A stretch of DNA of 32,687 nucleotides from NCBI GenBank assembly GCA_029258755.1, contig JAPDKC010000034.1, forward strand, positions 1 to 32,687, read 5' to 3'. The notes below the pieces were generated by a model. The model did no database searches. It saw nothing but the letters and a program-made list of their open reading frames with translations, and was not told the DNA's origin. Numbering within the stretch: the stretch's first letter is position 1; the number at the start of each line of letters is the position of its first letter. The DNA is from an archaeon (GTDB lineage Archaea > Iainarchaeota > Iainarchaeia > Iainarchaeales > DTGL01). A program made the position numbers and the translations under genes. This document shows positions 1 through 7,608 of the stretch, one piece after another.

Positions 1-2
1 AT

Positions 3-830
3 GTAGTTGCTATAGGCTACGAAGCAGCAAAAAACAACACAAACAACAATGTGTTTATTTTAAAGCAAGCCAATATAAATGCCACCCCTTTAATCTATGG
101 TGAATTTGATACTGGCAACGTCGGCATAGGGACAACAAGTCCAGAGGAGAAACTGCAAGTTTCAGGAGATGCATATGTTACTAATGATATTTGGGTAGGG
201 GATAGAATACAGATAGGAAATAGATCAACTGTTTGGATAGATGATGCTATAACAAATTGGACAAACGGATTTTATAGCAACGATGCTGCATTGTTCGTTC
301 CTGTCTATTCAGGAGCTAGATCAGATCTTAGGCTTTACATTACAGATGACAGTGATGATAGCTTCTCAATATGGGCTGGTACATGTGCTGGCGGAGATTG
401 TGGTAATTTGAATGCTGCTAGCGAAGTTGCAAGGTTTAGTTATGGGGGTACTTATTTAGGTCTTTCTAGTAACGTCGGCATAGGGACAACTTCGCCAAGC
501 GAAAAACTTACCGTTGCTGGCACGATTTATTCAACAAGTGGAGGCTTTAAGTTTCCTGATGGAACTGTGCAAACAACCGCTGCAAGCTTTGAGCCACAAT
601 GTGTTGATGCTTATTGTAGTGGTTGGGCATGCTCAGCAACTGCAAGTTGTCCATCTGGCAAAAAAATATTGTTTGCTGTTTCAGACGAACAATATAGTTC
701 GAGGGCGAGATGTCAGGATTTGTCCTATAATCTTCGGCTACGACTTGATTGTATTGGGAAGACTTCATGTACTGAAAAGAATAATGGCGGAGGTGCTGAG
801 GAAGCATCTGTTGCTATTGTTTGCGGATAA
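3..830 (+). CDS. Surface or fibre-like protein, 5' end outside the window
   Basis: The reading frame is open from base 3, ahead of the first ATG at 51, so the gene begins outside the window. Two copies of a VGIGTTSP-x-EKL motif (near bases 117-160 and 471-515), followed by a KFPDGTVQTTAA segment, are the pattern seen in phage tail-fibre-like and large bacterial or archaeal surface proteins. The last about 80 residues hold eight cysteines, which suggests an extracytoplasmic, disulfide-bonded domain. A 20-base stretch is identical in the two motif copies. The exact role cannot be assigned: it could be a cell-surface adhesin or a phage-derived fibre. It resembles the Cys-rich secreted protein at the other end of the window only in general style. 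Confidence 0.7.
   Translation, partial: VVAIGYEAAKNNTNNNVFILKQANINATPLIYGEFDTGNVGIGTTSPEEKLQVSGDAYVTNDIWVGDRIQIGNRSTVWIDDAITNWTNGFYSNDAALFVPVYSGARSDLRLYITDDSDDSFSIWAGTCAGGDCGNLNAASEVARFSYGGTYLGLSSNVGIGTTSPSEKLTVAGTIYSTSGGFKFPDGTVQTTAASFEPQCVDAYCSGWACSATASCPSGKKILFAVSDEQYSSRARCQDLSYNLRLRLDCIGKTSCTEKNNGGGAEEASVAIVCG
117..490 (+). repeat. Two copies of a 20-base direct repeat coding the GIGTTSP motif
   Basis: The same 20 bases occur at 117-136 and 471-490 and encode the start of each VGIGTTSP motif. The spacing is 354 bases, which is divisible by three, so this is an in-frame protein-domain repeat rather than a mobile element. Confidence 0.6.
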
Positions 831-1018
831 TCTTAGCTAACACCATGCTCGCATATTCCTTTCAAAATTTAATGTGGTTTTTTAGGACTCGCATCACAGC
901 ACAGATCATTAGTTATTTTTTTCGATAAGCAAGCGTTGTGCGTTTTGAATTTCTCACATTGTTCTAACAATTTTTCTGAGGGCAATGTTTTTGGGAACTG
1001 GGTTTGCTTATCTAAAAT
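831..1018. other. Intergenic spacer, no gene seen
   Basis: The stretch between the surface protein and the ATPase holds no convincing coding frame. It has short T-runs after the stop codon that could end transcription, and the first of three copies of ATTGTTCTA (958-966; the others are at 1017-1025 and 1049-1057). Confidence 0.5.
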
Positions 1019-1035
1019 TGTTCTAGAAGAGAACA
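1019..1035. promoter_or_regulatory. Inverted repeat, possible operator of the ATPase gene
   Basis: TGTTCT at 1019-1024 and AGAACA at 1030-1035 form a perfect 6-base inverted repeat around a 5-base spacer, just upstream of the TATA-like element. Half-site-like copies of ATTGTTCTA also lie at 958 and 1049. The symmetry and position suggest a binding site for a dimeric regulator. No regulator is identified. Confidence 0.4.
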
Positions 1036-1041
1036 GAAATA

Positions 1042-1050
1042 TTTTTATAT
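1042..1050 (+). promoter_or_regulatory. TATA-like box of the ATPase gene
   Basis: TTTTTATAT is centred 26 bases upstream of the ATG at 1072, the spacing expected for a leaderless archaeal transcript. No Shine-Dalgarno sequence lies in front of the ATG. Confidence 0.5.
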
Positions 1051-1071
1051 TGTTCTAAACAAAAACAATTT

Positions 1072-2322
1072 ATGGAAGAGGTTTTTGAGGAATGGAATGT
1101 ATATGCTAAAAAAAGGGTATTAAAGTCAAGAGCAATTGATTTGGATAAAATAAAATCTGATTCTAAGCTTAAAATTGTTGCAATCACAGGCATACGCAGA
1201 GCTGGAAAGACCAGCCTCCTTATGCTACTACTACAGAAACTTATTTCTGAAGGAAAACGTTCAGCTTACATAAATCTTGAAGATAGTCGGATAAAGGATT
1301 CAAAAGAAGTTTTGGATGAAATATTAAAGTGGTTTGGTGATAGCGGCTATCTCCTTCTAGATGAGATCACTTGTGTGCGAAACTGGTCTGGATGGCTTGC
1401 ACGCAATCATGAGCTTTTAAAGGGAAGATTGCATTTAATTATCAGCTCTTCTAGAAAAAAACTAGCGACCCCTGCTAAACCCTTGAGGGGGCGTATAATC
1501 CCTTATGAACTTTATCCACTCTCTTTTAGTGAGTTTCTCCAATTCAAAAATATCAAAGTGGAAAAAACAACAGCGGGCATAGGTAAAATTGAAAAAGCCC
1601 TTTCAGAATATCTTGTATTTGGCGGCTTCCCCGAAGTTGTACTTCTGGATAACAAAACAGATAAGGTGAAACTACTCAATTCCTACTTTAAAGATATTAT
1701 TGCACTTGATGTTGCAGAGATTTCTGGAGAAAACATAACAGCAATAGAGCTATTTGGAAAATACGTAATAGAAACGCCTTACTTTTCCGCATCCAAATGC
1801 CTAAATTTCTTCAAAAGCCTTGGATATAAGATCGGAAAAAGTAGCATTCTTAATCTTGAAAGACATGCGCAAGATTCATACTTATTTTACTTCGTCCCAA
1901 TATTTTCGCAGAGTATAAAAAATCGATCCCAGTATCCCAGAAAATCTTATCTTGGCGATACTGGTTTTATGTACGCGATAAGTGGCAGAAAAGATTTTGG
2001 CAGGTTGTTTGAGAACGCGGTTTTCTTGGAGTTAAAGCGTAGGCTTCCTATGAGCCACACTATAAATTATTGGAAAAGCCGCGAGGGTTTTGAAGTAGAT
2101 TTTATTGTTTGTGAAGGAGTCAGGGCAAAGCAAATAATACAGGTCTGCTATACGCTTGATGACGAAAAGACAAAAGAACGCGAAATTCGTAGCTTGATCG
2201 CATGTGCGAAAGAATTTGGGTTGAGGACAGGTTTAGTAATTACAAGAGAGGAATCCGGCACCGAAAAAATAAGGGGTATAAGAATACAGTATGTTCCCCT
2301 ATGGAAATGGCTACTTACTTAA
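1072..2322 (+). CDS. AAA-family ATPase with DUF4143-type C-terminus
   Basis: This is a cytoplasmic P-loop ATPase of the COG1373 / AAA_14-DUF4143 type. The Walker A motif GIRRAGKTS is at residues 40-48, and the Walker B motif, a hydrophobic run ending in DE, is at 97-98. The C-terminal third contains the PD-(D/E)XK-like pattern common in this group (YWKSREGFEVDF, then a K/Q-rich strand). The length of 416 residues is normal for the family. Members are abundant and often strain-variable in archaea, and their function is poorly defined. Some are suspected of defence or toxin-like roles. It precedes the first radical SAM gene by 42 bases on the same strand, but that gene has its own TATA-like box, so membership of the Hxs system is doubtful. 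Confidence 0.8.
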   Translation: MEEVFEEWNVYAKKRVLKSRAIDLDKIKSDSKLKIVAITGIRRAGKTSLLMLLLQKLISEGKRSAYINLEDSRIKDSKEVLDEILKWFGDSGYLLLDEITCVRNWSGWLARNHELLKGRLHLIISSSRKKLATPAKPLRGRIIPYELYPLSFSEFLQFKNIKVEKTTAGIGKIEKALSEYLVFGGFPEVVLLDNKTDKVKLLNSYFKDIIALDVAEISGENITAIELFGKYVIETPYFSASKCLNFFKSLGYKIGKSSILNLERHAQDSYLFYFVPIFSQSIKNRSQYPRKSYLGDTGFMYAISGRKDFGRLFENAVFLELKRRLPMSHTINYWKSREGFEVDFIVCEGVRAKQIIQVCYTLDDEKTKEREIRSLIACAKEFGLRTGLVITREESGTEKIRGIRIQYVPLWKWLLT

Positions 2323-2332
2323 AAATACCTGG

Positions 2333-2340
2333 TTTATTAA
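2333..2340 (+). promoter_or_regulatory. TATA-like box of HxsC-like gene 1
   Basis: TTTATTAA is centred 28 bases upstream of the ATG at 2365, in the short gap after the ATPase stop codon. Confidence 0.4.
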
Positions 2341-2364
2341 AACATTTCCCAATACTTTTCCTAT

Positions 2365-3309
2365 ATGCAAATAAAACGCCTTGATCTAAAGCTTGGGTTT
2401 GCTTGCAACAATAACTGCTTGAGTTGTCCTCAGGCTCATAGAAGGCATTTAGGCGACCTAACAACAGAGCAAGTTAAAAAGCTTCTTGAAGCTGGCAGAG
2501 AACACGGCGCTAATGAAGTTGTTCTAACTGGTGGTGAACCAACAGTAAGGCCTGATATCCTAGAAATAATTTCTTATGCAAAAAAGCTTGGTTATGAATT
2601 TATTCAGCTCCAAACAAATGGACGAATGCTGTACTATAAGGAGTTTTGTAAAAAGCTAATAAAAGCAGGTGTTACCGAGTTTGCACCAGCGATCCATGGA
2701 CCTAATGCAGAAATACACGATTATCTTGTTCAATCCAAAGGGGCTTTTAGGCAAGCTATTCAAGGGATAAAGAACCTTAAGGAATTGGGCCAATACATCA
2801 TAATGAATTCTGTAATAAATAAAATAAACTACAAATTTTTACCAGAAACAGCAAAGCTTTTTGTAGAGTTAGGCGTTGATCACTATCAGTTTGCTTTTAT
2901 CCATTGTGTTGGAAACGCATGGAAAAATATAGATCTGCTTTTACCTAGAAAAAGCGAGGTTATGCCCTATGTACATAAAGCGCTAGATATTGGCATAGAT
3001 GCTGGCATAAAGGTTATGGTTGAAGCATATCCTTTTTGCTTTATGCGCGGCTATGAAAAATATTGTTCTGAGCTTTATATGCCTCCTTCAGAGATTATGG
3101 ATGCTGAAGGGGTCATAGAAAATTTCGATAAATTGCGCAAAGAGACAGGAAAGCTTAAAGGACCTAATTGCAAACACTGCAAATATGATTTGATATGCGA
3201 AGGTCCATGGAAAGAATACCCGCAAAAATTTGGCTGGTCCGAATTTAAGCCAGTCCCGGGGCCAAAAATAAAGGATCCTAAGGAGATTCTGGGGGAAAAC
3301 GAAGCATAA
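2365..3309 (+). CDS. HxsC-like radical SAM protein 1
   Basis: This 314-residue radical SAM enzyme has the cluster motif CxxxCxxC at C14, C18 and C21 and GGEP at 56-59. QTNGRM and an HG-x-NAEIHDYL stretch follow in the barrel. The C-terminus holds four more cysteines (C225 in PFCFMRGYE, then C269, C272 and C278 in a C-x2-C-x5-C-EG pattern). That is a short Twitch/SPASM-like module able to bind one auxiliary iron-sulfur cluster. The layout, including the HD motif, KGAF, GIKNL and a late PxC followed by CxxC, matches the HxsC family of His-Xaa-Ser maturases, but without its N-terminal extension. It lies 33 bases before the HxsB-like gene, which supports a shared task. The substrate is unknown. 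The HxsC assignment is from remembered family features and is less certain than the radical SAM call. Confidence 0.75.
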   Translation: MQIKRLDLKLGFACNNNCLSCPQAHRRHLGDLTTEQVKKLLEAGREHGANEVVLTGGEPTVRPDILEIISYAKKLGYEFIQLQTNGRMLYYKEFCKKLIKAGVTEFAPAIHGPNAEIHDYLVQSKGAFRQAIQGIKNLKELGQYIIMNSVINKINYKFLPETAKLFVELGVDHYQFAFIHCVGNAWKNIDLLLPRKSEVMPYVHKALDIGIDAGIKVMVEAYPFCFMRGYEKYCSELYMPPSEIMDAEGVIENFDKLRKETGKLKGPNCKHCKYDLICEGPWKEYPQKFGWSEFKPVPGPKIKDPKEILGENEA

Positions 3310-3342
3310 AAAAGCTTACTCACTACTTTATTATAGATTTAA

Positions 3343-4788
3343 ATGCCGATAAGCTATTATGATGCAAACGTTTCGGAAGAATACATACTCAACAATTTTA
3401 ATGTACACAAGTTTGATGAAAACAATTACTTAATTACTACGGAGCACGGCTCCTGGGTATTGCTAAATAAGCAGGAATATGATTTGCTTAGGTTGCACAA
3501 AGTAAGCGAAGATCCTAACCTTTTTAAGGAGCTTAAAGAAAAAGGAATAATTCTTACAGAGGACAATGTTGAGGATGTTATAAAAGCGTATCGCGAAAGA
3601 TACCATTTCCTTTTCCAAGGTCCTTCGCTGCACATAGTAGTGCCTACTCTGCGCTGCAATCAGCGCTGCATATATTGCCACTCAAGAGCAGAGCCTGAAA
3701 GCAGCAAGCACTTTGATATGGATTATGATACTGCTAAAGCTGTTGTTGATTTTATATTCAAAACACCATCGCCAGTTGTCATAATAGAATTCCAAGGTGG
3801 AGACTGCCTGTTGAATTATGAAATAACAGAATTCATCATTGATTATGCAAAAGAAAAAGCAAAACAATGCAAGAAGAAGGTGGGTTTTTCCTTAGTAACA
3901 AATCTTACAAAGATGGACGAAACTATCCTTAAAAGCCTTAAAGAGAGGCATATAATGGGCCTAGCAACATCCTTAGATGGTCCAAAGGAGGTGCATGACA
4001 AAAACAGAAAATATCTTACTGGCAAAGGAACCTATGATGATGTTGTCTATTGGATTAAAAGAATAAAGGAAGAATGGAAATACGATTTCAACCTAAATGC
4101 ATTATGCACAATAACAAGGTATTCATTAGATTATGGAAAAGAGATTGTGGATGAATACATGCGTTTGGGCTTTAATGGTGTTTGGCTGAGGTTCTTAAAC
4201 AATATAGGCTTTGCTTCCGAAGCCTGGAATAGGATTGGCTACTCAGCAAGCGAATATCTAAAATTCTATAAGGAAACACTAGATTATATAGTAGAGAAAA
4301 ATAAAGAGCAAACATATTTTAGCGAATTGATGGCTGTTATATTCCTCAAGAAGATTCTCAGTAAAAGAGACCCAATGTTCACAGATATTCAGAGTCCTTG
4401 CGGTGCTGCTATAGGTCAGCTCCTCTACAAATATAACGGCGATATTCACACTTGCGATGAAGGCAAGCTGTTCGAGGAATTTAAGCTCGGAAATGTTTTC
4501 ACATCCAAATATGAGGACATATACAAGAATGAAAACCTAATAGCGATGATGGATATTTCCTCAAAGAAGAACTATCTTTGCGATAACTGTCCTTGGAATC
4601 CGTACTGTGGAATATGCCCCATCTATACGTATGCTGCACAAGGTACTATAGTTTCAAAGCTTGCCCTTGATGATAGATGTAAGATAATGAAAGGGTTGAT
4701 CAGCAATATATTCGAAAAGTTGCTTTTTTCAAAGGATCATAGGTCAGCGTTTTTCAGCTGGCTTAAGCACGATAAAGTATTTAGCTAG
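3343..4788 (+). CDS. hxsB: HxsB-like radical SAM/SPASM peptide maturase
   Basis: This is a 481-residue homolog of HxsB, the larger radical SAM maturase of the His-Xaa-Ser system. Residues 1-90 form a peptide-binding-like N-terminal region ending in FQGPSLHI. The radical SAM motif is C105, C109 and C112 after PTLRCN. The GGEP position reads GGDC (152-155), preceded by EFQ. A SLDGP motif is at 210-214. The SPASM domain has the full seven-cysteine set: C353 (SPCGAAIG), C371 (TCDEG), C413, C416, C422, C425 and C446. The strings LHIVVPTLRCN, EFQGG, TSLDGP, IVDEY and DIQSPCG are hallmarks of HxsB, and the length is typical. The final base of its stop codon is the first base of the prepilin peptidase start, so the two genes are translationally coupled. 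It is expected to crosslink or epimerise the H-x-S repeat peptide; that chemistry is inferred. Confidence 0.85.
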   Translation: MPISYYDANVSEEYILNNFNVHKFDENNYLITTEHGSWVLLNKQEYDLLRLHKVSEDPNLFKELKEKGIILTEDNVEDVIKAYRERYHFLFQGPSLHIVVPTLRCNQRCIYCHSRAEPESSKHFDMDYDTAKAVVDFIFKTPSPVVIIEFQGGDCLLNYEITEFIIDYAKEKAKQCKKKVGFSLVTNLTKMDETILKSLKERHIMGLATSLDGPKEVHDKNRKYLTGKGTYDDVVYWIKRIKEEWKYDFNLNALCTITRYSLDYGKEIVDEYMRLGFNGVWLRFLNNIGFASEAWNRIGYSASEYLKFYKETLDYIVEKNKEQTYFSELMAVIFLKKILSKRDPMFTDIQSPCGAAIGQLLYKYNGDIHTCDEGKLFEEFKLGNVFTSKYEDIYKNENLIAMMDISSKKNYLCDNCPWNPYCGICPIYTYAAQGTIVSKLALDDRCKIMKGLISNIFEKLLFSKDHRSAFFSWLKHDKVFS

Positions 4789-5855
4789 TGGTTTGCTTGT
4801 TCGAGCTTTTCTTTGTAGTAGCTGTTATAGTTAGCGCCTATATTTCGCTAGAAGATATTGTGAATAAAAGAATACCTAACAAAGCAATACTTGTTCTTCT
4901 TTTTGTAGGGATTTTATATCAGGCAATTTATGTGCAAAAATTTTCAGCGATAATCCTTTTCATATATGCAGCGATGATAGCGTTCTTGCTTTGGTTTCTT
5001 AGCCTATGGCCAGCCGGCGATGCTAAACTTTTTGCAGTCCTGCTCCTTTTCATGCCACCACAGCTTTATGTCTCGCAAACCATAGTGTTTGATTTCCTGG
5101 TGAATTGCTTCGTTCCGATATTTTTCTCCATGTTTTTCATAATAATCTGGAAGAGCAGATTTAAGCTTGTAAAAGAAGCATTGAGGTTTACTTTCGAGCC
5201 TTATAACGTTTGCATGCTTGCAATAATCCTTATAGGCTTCGTATGGTTTTTGATGCGAGCAATCCAGATCCTAACATTTAGGTTTTCGCTTCCTCTGGAT
5301 TATTTCCTAACGCTTATTCTCATGTTTTTTATATTTGAATTTTTTAGGAGGTTCTTGAGTGCGAAGCTTGAGCTCTTTTTCTTTGGATGTGCTATTCTTA
5401 GAATAATAATCGATTACCGCACTGTTTACTCCATAGCCTTTCTACAAAGATTTTCTACGCTACTCCTTATCTTTCTATTCTTCCGTTTCTTTATCCTATA
5501 CCTAGCGTTTAAGCTTTATACCTATGAAGTTCCGATAAGAAAGCTTAAACCTGGTATGAGCCCCGGCGAAGCAATAATTCAAAGAGGTAAACATTTTGAG
5601 AGAAAAAGCTTCTTACATGCAAGCCTTATAGGATTCATGCTTCAAAGAAGAGAAAATGTTATACACAGCCTGGATTTTCTCACAGAGGATGATGTGAAAA
5701 GGTTGAAGAAGCTTAGGGCCGAAAAAAAGATTCCTTTTACAAAGATGCTTATAACCAAAGTGCAGCCATTCGCGATATTCATACTTTTAGGCTATATTCT
5801 TACAGTTCTTTGTCATGGAAATTTCATGCAGTATCTAGTCAGCTTATTAAAATAA
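4788..5855 (+). CDS. Archaeal type IV prepilin peptidase-like aspartyl protease (A24)
   Basis: This polytopic membrane protein belongs to peptidase family A24. The first catalytic aspartate is D23 in LEDIVNKRIPN, and the second is D78 in the GDAK motif. The C-terminal part, with LKPGMSPGEA, then a TEDDVKRLKKL stretch, then PFAIFILLGYILT, matches the archaeal A24 C-terminal type II domain. Its length of 355 residues fits that subfamily. It starts at a GTG overlapping the HxsB stop by one base, so the two are probably co-translated. The family cuts class III signal peptides of pilins and archaellins at the cytoplasmic face. Coupling to HxsB suggests that a modified peptide, or the pilin-like protein at 10268, is its substrate. 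The 3' end overlaps the convergent gene at 5813 by 43 bases. Confidence 0.8.
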   Translation: MVCLFELFFVVAVIVSAYISLEDIVNKRIPNKAILVLLFVGILYQAIYVQKFSAIILFIYAAMIAFLLWFLSLWPAGDAKLFAVLLLFMPPQLYVSQTIVFDFLVNCFVPIFFSMFFIIIWKSRFKLVKEALRFTFEPYNVCMLAIILIGFVWFLMRAIQILTFRFSLPLDYFLTLILMFFIFEFFRRFLSAKLELFFFGCAILRIIIDYRTVYSIAFLQRFSTLLLIFLFFRFFILYLAFKLYTYEVPIRKLKPGMSPGEAIIQRGKHFERKSFLHASLIGFMLQRRENVIHSLDFLTEDDVKRLKKLRAEKKIPFTKMLITKVQPFAIFILLGYILTVLCHGNFMQYLVSLLK

Positions 5856-6904
5856 TCTTTAAGATAGAGCATGCTTGCCTTAAAGATATTTGCCAGGATT
5901 GTTTGGTTTGCCTCGCAAGGAGTCCAGCAGAGCTTGCATTTTTCCACCTTTTTTCTTACTGAATCTGAATTTTTGGATAAAACTATCTCGGTAAGGTTGT
6001 AGCTATTGTTCCTCAAATTTCCAACAGAATGGTTAAGCACAATGCATGGATAAACAGTACCGTAAGGATCTATAAAGCAAGAGCAACTCAGCGCGCAGCA
6101 TTTAATCGAGGAATAAGGGTTTTTATCTGCAAGCGATAGGTATAAATCGCCCAAGAATTTTTCTGCTGAAAGCGCATGCTTTCTTGCTTTGCGAATATTT
6201 GATAACTCCCTATACAAATTTTTTCTAAAATTTCCATACAGTTTGCGCATTTCAGGATTTGAATAATAATGCTCTGACACATGGAAAAACGTGATGTAAA
6301 AATCGTTTGCACTTACGTCTAACTCGCTTTTTGCCTCTTCTACAGTTTCTTCAAACATTCCAAGATTAAAAGGGCTTAGGGTGAACTCAAAAAATACTTT
6401 AAAATTTCTAAATTCGCTTTCTAGCTCTTTAAGCAAAGAAAATGTTTTTATGCATTTTTTCCAAGCATCGCTAGTGCCGCGTATCTCATTATGCAGGTTT
6501 TTCGGACCATCTAAGCTTATCGTGATGCAGGTCTTTCTTATACCAAGCTCGCATATTCTTCTTACCTTTTTGTATATTCTGTTTGGAATTGAACCATTCG
6601 TTGGAATATTTAAGATGAAAGGATTGCAGAATTCCTTAATGACGCTAGCGATCTTATCAATATCTTCTCTTAAAAAAGGTTCTCCGCCAGTTAAGCTTAT
6701 CCATTGCAAATAGCTTGCTTTTGAAAATATCTTTCTAATCTCTTGTAAGCTTAGCTCTTCTTTCTTTGGTTTCTTCCAAATATTGCATGTTTTACACCTA
6801 TAATTGCATCTATAGGTTATTGCAAAATTTACCTTAAAAGGTTTCTTGGGTTTTACAAGATTTGCTAAAGCGATTGTTTTTAGAAAGCAAAACCAATCAC
6901 GCAT
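5813..6904 (-). CDS. Radical SAM protein with C-terminal SPASM-like region
   Basis: The protein has 363 residues. The radical SAM motif is at C33, C37 and C40 (YRCNYRCKTC), with LTGGEPF next and SLDGP in mid-barrel. The C-terminal region is cysteine-rich: a CC and CSC group, PYGTVYPC, then CKLCWTPCEANQ, which is consistent with auxiliary clusters of the SPASM/Twitch group. SPASM enzymes mostly modify peptides or proteins, but many archaeal members sit in surface-polysaccharide loci, and this one is the last gene of a glycosyltransferase operon (7609-9273, then 6909-7604). There are four bases between it and the GT2 gene. A role in modifying a sugar or a glycosylated surface protein is as likely as peptide maturation. 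The specific substrate is not recognisable. Confidence 0.75.
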   Translation of the reverse strand: MRDWFCFLKTIALANLVKPKKPFKVNFAITYRCNYRCKTCNIWKKPKKEELSLQEIRKIFSKASYLQWISLTGGEPFLREDIDKIASVIKEFCNPFILNIPTNGSIPNRIYKKVRRICELGIRKTCITISLDGPKNLHNEIRGTSDAWKKCIKTFSLLKELESEFRNFKVFFEFTLSPFNLGMFEETVEEAKSELDVSANDFYITFFHVSEHYYSNPEMRKLYGNFRKNLYRELSNIRKARKHALSAEKFLGDLYLSLADKNPYSSIKCCALSCSCFIDPYGTVYPCIVLNHSVGNLRNNSYNLTEIVLSKNSDSVRKKVEKCKLCWTPCEANQTILANIFKASMLYLKDYFNKLTRYCMKFP

Positions 6905-6908
6905 AGCA

Positions 6909-7604
6909 TCACTTCAAAAATTTCCTAAAGGAAATCTTGATGAGCTGAATAAAGAAATATGTGCCGTGCGTTAATGTTTTCATCTTAGAGCTTCCGTAGC
7001 GCCTCCTTCTATAATACACAGGGACATCAACAATCTTTAAGCCAAGCCTTGATGCTTCTGCAAGCATTTCAAAATCAGGCCAACTGTTTTCTTTAAGCTT
7101 CATTCTCTTGAAATGTTCTCTCGCAAACGCTTTTGTTCCGCATAACGCATCGCTAATTCTCTGACCTAATAAAAATGATAGCGCTAAAGCAAATAGCTTG
7201 TTTCCTATAATATGCAAAAGAGGCATTGCTTGCTTTTCCATAGGGATTAAAAATCTGCTCCCATTTGCAAACACATTCCTATCTTTTTCCACAGCATGCA
7301 AAAATTTTTTTATTTCACTTGCATCAACCGAGCAATCAGCATCGAACGTAACTAATATTTTACCTTTTGCTATGCTTGCTCCTTTTCGCAAAGCATAGCC
7401 TTTGCCTTTGTTATGCTTATAGGAAACAAGCCTAACGTTCTTATGCCTTTTAGAAAGTTCTCTTACGATGTTAGCTGTATTGTCAGTGCTTCCATCATTA
7501 ACAACAATAATTTCCACATCTGGAACATTTTTCATAATCTCCATAATACAACGTTTTATTCCTTGTTCTTCGTTGTATGCAGGGACTATTATACTGCACC
7601 TCAT
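6909..7604 (-). CDS. Family 2 glycosyltransferase, dolichyl-phosphate sugar synthase type
   Basis: This 231-residue GT-A fold enzyme starts with IIVPAYNEE and has VVNDGSTD (nucleotide-sugar binding, D37) and FDAD (metal-binding DxD at 88-90). A GTKAFARE acceptor-side motif lies in the second half. The arrangement and length match dolichyl-phosphate mannose/glucose synthases (DPM1/Alg5-like), which load a sugar from a nucleotide donor onto a polyprenyl phosphate at the cytoplasmic face. There is no C-terminal membrane anchor. It is four bases from the upstream membrane glycosyltransferase gene, which would use such a lipid-linked sugar, so the two probably form one glycosylation step pair. Confidence 0.85.
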   Translation of the reverse strand: MRCSIIVPAYNEEQGIKRCIMEIMKNVPDVEIIVVNDGSTDNTANIVRELSKRHKNVRLVSYKHNKGKGYALRKGASIAKGKILVTFDADCSVDASEIKKFLHAVEKDRNVFANGSRFLIPMEKQAMPLLHIIGNKLFALALSFLLGQRISDALCGTKAFAREHFKRMKLKENSWPDFEMLAEASRLGLKIVDVPVYYRRRRYGSSKMKTLTHGTYFFIQLIKISFRKFLK

Positions 7605-7608
7605 CCAA

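Noticed and set aside
547-840. Overlapping frames on both strands inside the first surface-protein gene
   Set aside because: They lie within the Cys-rich end of the gene in frame 3, whose motifs are clear, and have no features of their own.
2365-3309. MoaA, PqqE or tRNA-modification enzyme as the identity of the short radical SAM paralogs
   Set aside because: They lack the MoaA C-terminal GxGG and the second three-cysteine pattern, and lack the seven-cysteine SPASM set of PqqE; the four-cysteine tail and HD segment fit HxsC better.
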